Assembly (NCBI GenBank): GCA_964495095.1
Contig: CAZBUH010000062.1
Location: forward strand, 1-11,477
Reading direction: 5' to 3'
DNA from: CAZBUH01 sp964495095
Lineage (GTDB): Bacteria; Bacillota; Clostridia; Oscillospirales; Oscillospiraceae
Length of the DNA stretch: 11,477 nucleotides
Below the pieces are notes generated by a model, which worked only from the letters and a program-made list of their open reading frames with translations, was not told the origin of the DNA and ran no database searches. Below, one piece after another: positions 5,330 to 11,477 of the stretch. Each line of letters begins with the position of its first letter. Within the stretch, counting starts at the first letter, position 1. Position numbers and translations under genes: made by a program.

Positions 5330-6718
5330 ATGAAATTATGGTCAGGGCGGTTTGATAAAAATACCGACAGGCTGGTGGATGAGCTGAACGCCTCCATCAC
5401 ATTCGATAAACGCATGTTCCGGGAGGACATAACCGGCAGCATAGCCCACGCGGGTATGCTGGGCGCTCAGGGTATAATAGAGCAGAGCGAGGCGGACAAA
5501 ATAACGGCCTGCCTCAGGGATATACTGGCCGACATGGAGGCCGGGAAAATACCCTTCTCCATCGAGAACGAAGATATCCATATGACTGTGGAGGCGGAGC
5601 TTACCCGGCGCATCGGCGACACGGGAAAGCGCCTGCACACAGCCAGAAGCCGCAACGACCAGGTGGCGCTGGATTTCCGCATGTACCTGAAAAATGAGAT
5701 ATCCGAAATCATCCCCCTTGTGGTGGGGCTTATGTCGGCGGTGCTGGAAACGGCGGAAAAAAACCAAAAAACCATCATGCCCGCCTATACCCATCTCCAG
5801 CGGGCCCAGCCCACCACCTTCGCCCACTACATGATGGCCTACGCCAACATGTTAAAGCGCGACGTCCTGCGCCTTGAGGACTGCCTTGAGCGCATGGACG
5901 AGATGCCCCTCGGCTCCGGCGCCCTCACCTCCACCACCTACCCTATCGACAGATACCGTGTCGCGGAGGAGCTGGGCTTTAAGCGCATAACCGAAAACAG
6001 CCTCGACGGCGTCTCCGACAGGGACTACGCCATAGAGCTTCTCTCCGATTTGTCCATTCTTATGATGCACCTGTCCCGCTTTTCCGAGGAGATAATAATG
6101 TGGTGCTCATGGGAATTCAAATTTATAGAGCTGGACGACGCCTACTCCACAGGCTCCTCCATAATGCCCCAGAAAAAGAATCCGGATATCGCGGAGCTTG
6201 TGAGGGGCAAGACCGGCCGCGTCTACGGCAGCCTTATGGGCTTTCTAACGGTGATGAAGGCCCTGCCCCTCGCCTACAACAAGGATATGCAGGAGGATAA
6301 GGAGCAGGTTTTCGACGCGGTGGACACCGTGAAAAGCTGCCTTCCCGTATTTACGGCCATGATAGCCACAATGACTGTCCTGCCGGACAATATGCGCACC
6401 GCCGCGTCCCGGGGCTTTATAAACGCCACGGACTGCGCGGACTACATGGTAAAAAAGGGCGTGCCCTTCCGGGACGCCTATACGGTAGTGGGAAAGCTTG
6501 TTAATTACTGCATCGCAAACGGCAAGACCCTTGAGAGCCTCACTCTGGAGGAATACAGGGCCATGTCCCCTGTCTTTGACAGCGGCGTATACGACGCTAT
6601 AGATCTGGAGACCTGCGTAAATCTCCGCCGCGTACCCGGCGGCCCGGCCTATGAGAGCGTGCAGAAGCAGCTTCAGAGCATAAAAGAATTCATCTCCGAA
6701 AGAAGCGAGGAAAAATGA
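5330..6718 (+). CDS. argH: Argininosuccinate lyase
   Basis: It splits argininosuccinate into arginine and fumarate, the last step of the pathway, as a cytoplasmic tetramer of the fumarase/aspartase superfamily. Read from ATG 5330, the protein has 462 residues, the usual length, and begins with the family-typical MKLWSGRF. Signature segments are SRNDQV (107-112), THLQ with His155, a likely catalytic base by family analogy, and the mobile-loop signature GSSIMPQKKNPD (275-286) with the catalytic serine. The frame is open 19 codons further up, but those codons lack family likeness, and GGGGAAG (5318-5324) sits properly before 5330. Its TGA stop overlaps the argC start in ATGA (6715-6718), which suggests translational coupling. 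No abnormal residue was noticed. Confidence 0.97.
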   Translation: MKLWSGRFDKNTDRLVDELNASITFDKRMFREDITGSIAHAGMLGAQGIIEQSEADKITACLRDILADMEAGKIPFSIENEDIHMTVEAELTRRIGDTGKRLHTARSRNDQVALDFRMYLKNEISEIIPLVVGLMSAVLETAEKNQKTIMPAYTHLQRAQPTTFAHYMMAYANMLKRDVLRLEDCLERMDEMPLGSGALTSTTYPIDRYRVAEELGFKRITENSLDGVSDRDYAIELLSDLSILMMHLSRFSEEIIMWCSWEFKFIELDDAYSTGSSIMPQKKNPDIAELVRGKTGRVYGSLMGFLTVMKALPLAYNKDMQEDKEQVFDAVDTVKSCLPVFTAMIATMTVLPDNMRTAASRGFINATDCADYMVKKGVPFRDAYTVVGKLVNYCIANGKTLESLTLEEYRAMSPVFDSGVYDAIDLETCVNLRRVPGGPAYESVQKQLQSIKEFISERSEEK

Positions 6719-7644
6719 AGCCCAGGATATACATCGACGGCAAGGAGGGGACTACCGGCCTCCAGATATACGACCGGCTGGGAGGCCGGGGCGACATAGA
6801 GCTGCTGCTTATAGACGAGGATAAGCGAAAGGACGTATCCGAGCGGAAAAAGCTGATAAACTCCGCCGATATAGTTTTCCTGTGTCTGCCGGACGCGGCG
6901 GCAAAGGAGGCTGTGTCCCTCATTGAAAATGAAAATGTCCGGGTAATAGACGCCTCCACCGCCCACAGGATCTCCCCCGGCTGGGACTACGGTTTTCCGG
7001 AGCTGTCCCGGGAGCGCAGGCAGGCCATCGCCGCGTCAAAAAGGGTGGCAAACCCCGGCTGCCACGCCACTGGCTTTATATCCACGGTTTACCCTCTTAT
7101 AAGGCTGGGGATACTGCCGGAGGATTACCCCCTCACCTGCTTTTCCCTCACCGGCTACTCCGGCGGAGGTAAAAAGATGATAAACCAGTACGAGAACGAA
7201 AAAACCGGGGGGCTTTTTGCCCCCAGGATTTACGGCCTCAACCTCTCCCACAAGCACGTGCCGGAGATGATGGCCGTCACCGGCCTTAAATGTAAGCCCT
7301 CCTTCAGCCCCATAGTGGACGACTACTACAAGGGTATGGCCACAAGCATCGCCCTGCACAACAGCCTGCTGCCCGGCAAACCTACAGCCGCCGGGATACG
7401 TGACCGGCTGGCGGAATATTACGGGGGCCAGCGGTTTATTTCCGTGGCTCCCCTCCGGGACTCCGGTATGCTGGAGGCCAATTTTAACGCCGGTACGAAT
7501 AATCTTGAAATATCCGTCTGCGGCGGGGATGACGTCACCCTTCTCACGGCCAGGTTTGACAATCTGGGCAAGGGCGCGTCGGGAGCCGCCGTACAGAATA
7601 TGAACATAATGCTGGGCCTCGACGAGAGCGCCGGCCTTTTATGA
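6715..7644 (+). CDS. argC: N-acetyl-gamma-glutamyl-phosphate reductase, short type 2 form
   Basis: It reduces N-acetylglutamyl phosphate with NADPH to the semialdehyde, the third step of the acetylated branch. The 309-residue length and the opening IDGKEGTTGLQI mark the shorter type 2 ArgC family rather than the common type 1 form of about 345 residues. Visible motifs are the nucleotide-binding GTTG (12-15), LCLPD (56-60), DASTAHR (79-85) and the catalytic cysteine Cys116 in NPGCHA. The gene starts inside the argH stop (ATGA overlap), so it is probably translated by ribosomes finishing argH. A 54-base gap with a 9-bp inverted repeat separates it from argJ. The assignment is firm. Confidence 0.95.
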   Translation: MKPRIYIDGKEGTTGLQIYDRLGGRGDIELLLIDEDKRKDVSERKKLINSADIVFLCLPDAAAKEAVSLIENENVRVIDASTAHRISPGWDYGFPELSRERRQAIAASKRVANPGCHATGFISTVYPLIRLGILPEDYPLTCFSLTGYSGGGKKMINQYENEKTGGLFAPRIYGLNLSHKHVPEMMAVTGLKCKPSFSPIVDDYYKGMATSIALHNSLLPGKPTAAGIRDRLAEYYGGQRFISVAPLRDSGMLEANFNAGTNNLEISVCGGDDVTLLTARFDNLGKGASGAAVQNMNIMLGLDESAGLL

Positions 7645-7678
7645 GTCTGCCGTAAAAGCGCGGCTCTCAGGCAGACTC
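7643..7678 (+). repeat. Inverted repeat in the argC-argJ gap
   Basis: GAGTCTGCC (7643-7651) pairs perfectly with GGCAGACTC (7670-7678) around an 18-base loop. GCCG (7649-7652) could instead pair with CGGC (7661-7664). No T run follows. The hairpin ends eight bases before the argJ ribosome binding site (7686-7691), so a stability, processing or translation role is possible. Confidence 0.6.
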
Positions 7679-7698
7679 TATAGATAAGGAGCGATAAC

Positions 7699-8916
7699 AT
7701 GAAATTCATCGACGGCGGCGTATGCGCCGCTGAAGGTTTTACTGCCGCCGGCATACACTGCGGCGTAAAGACCAACAACCCCAATAAAAAAGACGTGGCC
7801 ATGATAGTCTCCTCCGTAGACTGCACGGCCTCCGCCATCTTCACAAAAAACGTGGTAAAGGCGGCCCCAATACACGTTTCAAGGGAGCATCTTAAAAACG
7901 GCGCGGCCCGGGCCGCCATAATAAACAGCGGCAACGCCAACGCCTGCGCTCCAAACGGTGAAAAGCACGCAGAGGAGACCTGCGCCGCCGTGGGCATGGC
8001 GCTGGGCGTCCCGGCTGAAAATGTGGTGGTGGCCTCCACCGGCGTTATCGGCCAGGAGCTCAGGGTCGGGGTTATAATCGACGGCATACCGGAGCTTGTA
8101 AAATCTCTCCGCCGGGACGGAAATCAGGACGCCGCCGCCGCCATAATGACCACCGACACCACCATGAAGGAGTGCGCTGTTGAGACCGTCATCGGCGGCA
8201 AAACCGTAAAGCTGGGCGGCATGACAAAGGGCAGCGGCATGATCCACCCCAACATGGGCACCATGCTCTGCTTTGTCACCACCGACTGCGCCATTTCCGC
8301 CGGGATGATACGTTCCGCCCTTCTTGAGACCGCGGACGTGAGCTTTAACCGCATCTCCGTGGACGGCGACACCTCCACAAACGACACCTTCTGCCTTATG
8401 GCAAACGGCCTTGCGGGCAACCCGCCCATAACGGAAAGGGACAGCGGCTACGAGGCCTTCAAGGCCGCCCTCACCGAGATATGCGTAAAGCTGGCCCGGG
8501 AGATGGCCGCCGACGGAGAGGGCGCAAAGCATCTTATAACCTGCACCGTCTCCGGGGCGAAAACCGAGGAGAGCGCTGAGATATGCAGCAAATCAGTTAT
8601 ATCCTCCTCCCTTGTGAAAGCCGCAATATTCGGCGCCGACGCAAACTGGGGCCGCGTGCTCTGCGCCCTGGGCTATTCCGGCGTGGATTTCGACGCCGAA
8701 AGGGTGGACGTCACCTTCCGCTCCGCAGCCGGCTCCGTGGCCGTCTGCGAAAAGGGCCGCGGCCTTAACTTTGACGAGGACGCGGCAAAGAAGGTCCTCT
8801 CCGAAAAGGAAGTTATCATAGACGTTAAAATGGCCGAGGGCAGCGCCCAATGCACCTGCTGGGGCTGCGACCTCACCTACGATTACGTAAAGATAAACGG
8901 CGACTACAGAACCTGA
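7699..8916 (+). CDS. argJ: Ornithine acetyltransferase, probably bifunctional with N-acetylglutamate synthase
   Basis: ArgJ moves the acetyl group from N-acetylornithine to glutamate, closing the acetyl cycle. Bifunctional members also acetylate glutamate from acetyl-CoA. The 405-residue precursor normally cleaves itself into alpha and beta chains. Signature segments are NSGNANAC (76-83), STGVIG (113-118, oxyanion-hole region) and KGSGMIHPNMGTML (177-190), whose Thr188 should become the catalytic N-terminal residue of the beta chain. The residue before it is Gly rather than the more usual Ala. AAGGAG (7686-7691) is 7 bases before ATG. No argA is present in the window, which is consistent with, but does not prove, the bifunctional form. 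Confidence 0.95.
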   Translation: MKFIDGGVCAAEGFTAAGIHCGVKTNNPNKKDVAMIVSSVDCTASAIFTKNVVKAAPIHVSREHLKNGAARAAIINSGNANACAPNGEKHAEETCAAVGMALGVPAENVVVASTGVIGQELRVGVIIDGIPELVKSLRRDGNQDAAAAIMTTDTTMKECAVETVIGGKTVKLGGMTKGSGMIHPNMGTMLCFVTTDCAISAGMIRSALLETADVSFNRISVDGDTSTNDTFCLMANGLAGNPPITERDSGYEAFKAALTEICVKLAREMAADGEGAKHLITCTVSGAKTEESAEICSKSVISSSLVKAAIFGADANWGRVLCALGYSGVDFDAERVDVTFRSAAGSVAVCEKGRGLNFDEDAAKKVLSEKEVIIDVKMAEGSAQCTCWGCDLTYDYVKINGDYRT

Positions 8917-8943
8917 TATTATTTAGTTGCGAGGCGGTTTGAG

Positions 8944-9843
8944 ATGAACGAGAATAATTTTGACAGGGCGCGGATACTTGTAGAGGCGCTGCCCTATATA
9001 CAGAAATACTACGGCAAGATCGTCGTTGTGAAATACGGCGGCAACGCAATGATAAACGGCCGGCTTTTCAAGGCTGTAATGGAGGACATAGTCCTCCTCT
9101 CCCTCTGCGGCGTCAAGGTCGTGGTCGTCCACGGCGGCGGCCCGGAGATAAACGAGATGCTGAAAAAAACCGGCAAGGAGTCCAAATTCGTAAACGGCCT
9201 CCGGTATACGGACAAGGAGACAATGGACATAGTTCAGATGGTGCTGTGCGGCAAGATAAACAAGAATCTTGTGGATAAGGTCTCCCGTACCGGCGGCAGG
9301 GCCATCGGCCTTTCCGGCCTCGACTCCGCCCTGTTCCAGGCTGTAAAGCTGGAGGACGAAACAGGCTGCGATTACGGCCTTGTGGGCGAGATAACGAATG
9401 TAAACCCCGCCGTCCTTTTAAAGCCGCTGAACGACGGCATAATCCCAATAATCGCCACCGTGGCCCAGGCCGCCGACCTTAAGGGCGGCTATGTCTACAA
9501 CATAAACGCCGACACCGCCGCTTCAAAGCTGGCCGTGGCCCTCGGCGCGGAAAAGCTTATGCTCTTAACCGACATCTGCGGCCTGCTCCGTGACCCAAAG
9601 GACGAGAGCACCCTTATTTCCGAGGTGGCGGCCGACGAGATACCCGGCCTTAAAAGCGAGGGCATAATCTCCGGCGGCATGATACCGAAAATCGACTGCT
9701 GCCACGCGGCCATAAAGGGCGGCGTAAAGCAGGCCAACATTTTAGACGGGCGCATCCCCCACTCTATACTTATAGAGCTTCTCACCAACGAGGGCGCCGG
9801 AACAATGTTTGTAAGCAGTAAGGAGGAAAAAGCACGTGACTAA
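8944..9843 (+). CDS. argB: Acetylglutamate kinase, arginine-sensitive type
   Basis: It phosphorylates N-acetylglutamate with ATP, usually the controlled step when ArgJ recycles acetyl groups. The 299-residue protein of the amino-acid kinase fold shows VKYGGNAM (29-36, with Lys30 as phosphate-binding lysine), the glycine-rich HGGGPEIN (63-70), GLRYTD with Arg87, and NINADTAA. It starts with an extra helix containing ARILVEALPYIQKYYGK before the first strand, and ends with DGRIPHSILIEL...EGAGTM. Both are features of the hexameric, arginine-inhibited kinases and are absent from the insensitive E. coli enzyme. The ribosome binding site is weak (GAGG at 8931-8934). The gap after argJ is 27 bases, and the last 8 bases overlap argD. 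Confidence 0.96.
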   Translation: MNENNFDRARILVEALPYIQKYYGKIVVVKYGGNAMINGRLFKAVMEDIVLLSLCGVKVVVVHGGGPEINEMLKKTGKESKFVNGLRYTDKETMDIVQMVLCGKINKNLVDKVSRTGGRAIGLSGLDSALFQAVKLEDETGCDYGLVGEITNVNPAVLLKPLNDGIIPIIATVAQAADLKGGYVYNINADTAASKLAVALGAEKLMLLTDICGLLRDPKDESTLISEVAADEIPGLKSEGIISGGMIPKIDCCHAAIKGGVKQANILDGRIPHSILIELLTNEGAGTMFVSSKEEKARD

Positions 9844-11011
9844 CGCCCAGATAATGGCTCTCGACAAAGAGAACGTAATGCATACCTACGCGCGCTTCCC
9901 CGTGGCCATCGAAAAGGGCAGCGGCGCGACACTCACGGATTTTGATGGAAAGGAATATATAGATTTTGCCAGCGGAATCGGCGTAAACTGCCTTGGCTAC
10001 GGAAACGAAAAGTGGATAAATGCCGTAACAGCTCAGGCTTCAAAGCTCCAGCATGTTTCAAACCTCTTTTACACCGAGCCGGGCGCCCGCCTCGCAAAAG
10101 AGCTCAAAAACCGCACCGGCATGTCCGCCGTATTCTTCGGGAACTCCGGGGCCGAGGCAAACGAGGGAATAATAAAGCTCGCCAGAAAATACAGCTACGA
10201 TAAATACGGTGAGGGCAGGAGCACCATAGTGACCCTTGAAAACTCCTTCCACGGCCGGACAATCACCACCCTTAACGCCACAGGCCAGGACGTTTTCCAC
10301 AAATACTTCTTCCCATTTACGGCCGGCTTTAAATACGCCCAGGCAAACAATTTCGACTCTGTAAAGGCCGCCGTCACCGGCGATGTCTGCGCCGTCATGA
10401 TGGAGCTTATCCAGGGCGAGGGGGGCGTAAACCCCTTGGAGCAGGATTTTGTAAAGAAGGTCATGGCTCTCTGTAAGGAAAAAGACGTGCTGCTGCTTAT
10501 CGACGAGGTGCAGACAGGCATTGGCCGCACCGGCACGCTTTTTGCTTTCCAGCAGTATGAGCTTCTGCCGGACGCCGTGAGCTTTGCAAAGGGCATCGCC
10601 GGCGGCCTGCCCATGGGCGGCTTTATGGCAAACGAAAAGACGAAAAATGTGCTGGGCTTCGGCACCCACGCCTCCACCTTCGGGGCAAACCCCGTGTGCT
10701 CCGCCGCGGCCCTCTCCGTTCTGGAACAGCTTGACAGCAGCCTCCTGCGGGACGTAATTTCAAAAGGCGAGTACATACGCTCCAAAATTGAAAGCATGGG
10801 TCTGCCGTTTGTAAAGGGCACAAGGGGGCTGGGCCTTATGATAGGCGCGGCAATCGAGGGGGCCGACGTAAGCAAGTTGGCCGCAAAGTGCATTGAAAAC
10901 GGCCTTCTCGTCCTCACCGCCGGCAGAAATACTCTCCGGCTCCTGCCGCCGCTCACCATCACATACGATGAAATCGACAGGGGACTTAAAATATTGGAGG
11001 ATTTAAAATGA
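9836..11011 (+). CDS. argD: Acetylornithine aminotransferase
   Basis: This PLP enzyme converts N-acetylglutamate semialdehyde and glutamate to N-acetylornithine and 2-oxoglutarate. The 391-residue length fits class-III aminotransferases. Visible sites are NSGAEANE (103-110, cofactor phosphate contact), SFHGRT (137-142), Asp223 in LIDEVQTGIGRTG (pyridine nitrogen contact) and Lys252 in FAKGIAGGLP, which forms the Schiff base. The start is GTG at 9836, supported by AAGGAGG at 9820-9826. A later ATG at 9854 lacks a good site. The start overlaps argB by 8 bases and the stop overlaps the argF start in ATGA, so translation of the three genes is probably coupled. It might also serve as succinyldiaminopimelate aminotransferase, as some ArgD enzymes do, but the context points to arginine. 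Confidence 0.95.
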   Translation: MTNAQIMALDKENVMHTYARFPVAIEKGSGATLTDFDGKEYIDFASGIGVNCLGYGNEKWINAVTAQASKLQHVSNLFYTEPGARLAKELKNRTGMSAVFFGNSGAEANEGIIKLARKYSYDKYGEGRSTIVTLENSFHGRTITTLNATGQDVFHKYFFPFTAGFKYAQANNFDSVKAAVTGDVCAVMMELIQGEGGVNPLEQDFVKKVMALCKEKDVLLLIDEVQTGIGRTGTLFAFQQYELLPDAVSFAKGIAGGLPMGGFMANEKTKNVLGFGTHASTFGANPVCSAAALSVLEQLDSSLLRDVISKGEYIRSKIESMGLPFVKGTRGLGLMIGAAIEGADVSKLAAKCIENGLLVLTAGRNTLRLLPPLTITYDEIDRGLKILEDLK

Positions 11012-11477
11012 AAGATCTGCTTAAGCTTCTTGACCTCACCAAAGAGGACATAATAAAGATACTTGACACCGCCGACATGCTGAAGGCGGAGACAAAGGCC
11101 GGCAAAAAGCACAATTTCCCCGAGGGGAAGGTGCTGGCAATGATTTTCGCCAAAAGCTCCACCCGCACCAGAGTGTCCTTTGAGACGGGCATATTCCAGC
11201 TTGGCGGCCACGGGGTGTTCCTCTCCAATTCCGAGAGCCAGCTTGGCCGGGGCGAGCCTGTAAAGGACACCGCCCGCGTCCTCTCCCGGTACTGCGACTG
11301 CATTATGATACGCACCTTCGACCAATCCGAGGTGGAGGAGCTGGCAAAGTACGCCACAATCCCCGTTATAAACGGCCTTACGGACTACTGCCATCCCTGC
11401 CAGGTGCTGGCGGACCTCCAGACCATCCGGGAGCACAAGGGGAAGCTCGCCGGCCTGAAAGCCTGCTACATCGGAGA
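11008..11477 (+). CDS. argF: Ornithine carbamoyltransferase, 3' end outside the window
   Basis: It transfers the carbamoyl group to ornithine to give citrulline. The 156 complete codons in the window cover the carbamoyl-phosphate domain: SSTRTR (50-55), the phosphate-binding loop, and HPCQ (129-132), both diagnostic of the family. TTGGAGG (10994-11000) lies 7 bases before ATG, and the start overlaps the argD stop by 4 bases. The anabolic role is inferred from its place at the end of the biosynthetic operon rather than beside arginine deiminase genes. About half of the protein, including the ornithine-binding domain, is not visible. Confidence 0.95.
   Translation, partial: MKDLLKLLDLTKEDIIKILDTADMLKAETKAGKKHNFPEGKVLAMIFAKSSTRTRVSFETGIFQLGGHGVFLSNSESQLGRGEPVKDTARVLSRYCDCIMIRTFDQSEVEELAKYATIPVINGLTDYCHPCQVLADLQTIREHKGKLAGLKACYIG

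Noticed and set aside
10195..11436. 413-codon open frame on the minus strand across argD and argF
   Set aside because: It spans two certain genes on the other strand and shows no recognisable motif; a codon-bias shadow.
1..11477. CRISPR array, tRNA or rRNA genes, insertion sequence or transposase
   Set aside because: No regularly spaced repeats, cloverleaf-like sequences, rRNA segments or transposase-like proteins were seen; the only long repeat is the 54-bp promoter block.

Overview
The window looks like a chromosome segment from a Gram-positive, low-to-mid GC anaerobe of the Bacillota, probably Clostridia and possibly Oscillospiraceae-like. The reasons are strong AAGGAGG-type ribosome binding sites, lipoprotein signal peptides, an ArgJ-based arginine pathway in one argGHCJBDF operon, ARG boxes of the ArgR/AhrC type, and TTGACA/TATAAT promoters. 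The class-level assignment is inference. All genes that can be supported lie on the + strand.

Left part (1-3841), accessory and cell-surface genes. The window opens in the 3' end of a lipoprotein-like gene (1-111) and continues with an intact paralogue (233-949). Each is followed by a hairpin terminator running directly into a nearly identical 54-bp block (146-199 and 982-1035; 53/54 match). That block holds TTGACA, a 19-bp spacer with a perfect inverted repeat, and TATGCT, the layout of MerR-family-controlled promoters. The second block has no lipoprotein gene after it. It lies upstream of a consensus promoter (1099-1128), a 24-codon ORF (1164-1238), a polytopic membrane protein of unknown function (1226-2491) and an AT-rich secreted trypsin-like serine protease (2554-3717). 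The protease's lipoprotein signal peptide appears to be split by a one-base frameshift. A strong GC hairpin terminator (3813-3841) ends this part.

Regulatory gap (3718-4026). It contains a candidate weak promoter, the terminator, three ArgR-type operator matches and the extended -10 promoter of argG. One ARG box lies over the -35 and spacer, as expected for arginine repression.

Right part (4027-11477). This is a tight arginine operon: argG, argH, argC, argJ, argB, argD and argF, the last cut by the window edge. Together the seven enzymes convert glutamate to arginine through acetylated intermediates. ArgJ recycles the acetyl group and probably also primes the pathway, so no argA is needed. 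ArgB has the N-terminal helix and C-terminal signature of arginine-inhibited kinases, so control probably acts at two levels: ArgR on transcription and arginine on ArgB. Carbamoyl phosphate must come from genes outside the window. Three gene junctions overlap (argH/argC 4 bp, argB/argD 8 bp, argD/argF 4 bp), and two of the longer gaps contain inverted repeats.

The arginine operon is conventional. The points most worth a second look are the duplicated MerR-like operator, the frameshifted protease signal peptide, the small ORF overlapping the membrane-protein start, and the two-fold permease-like layout of that membrane protein.
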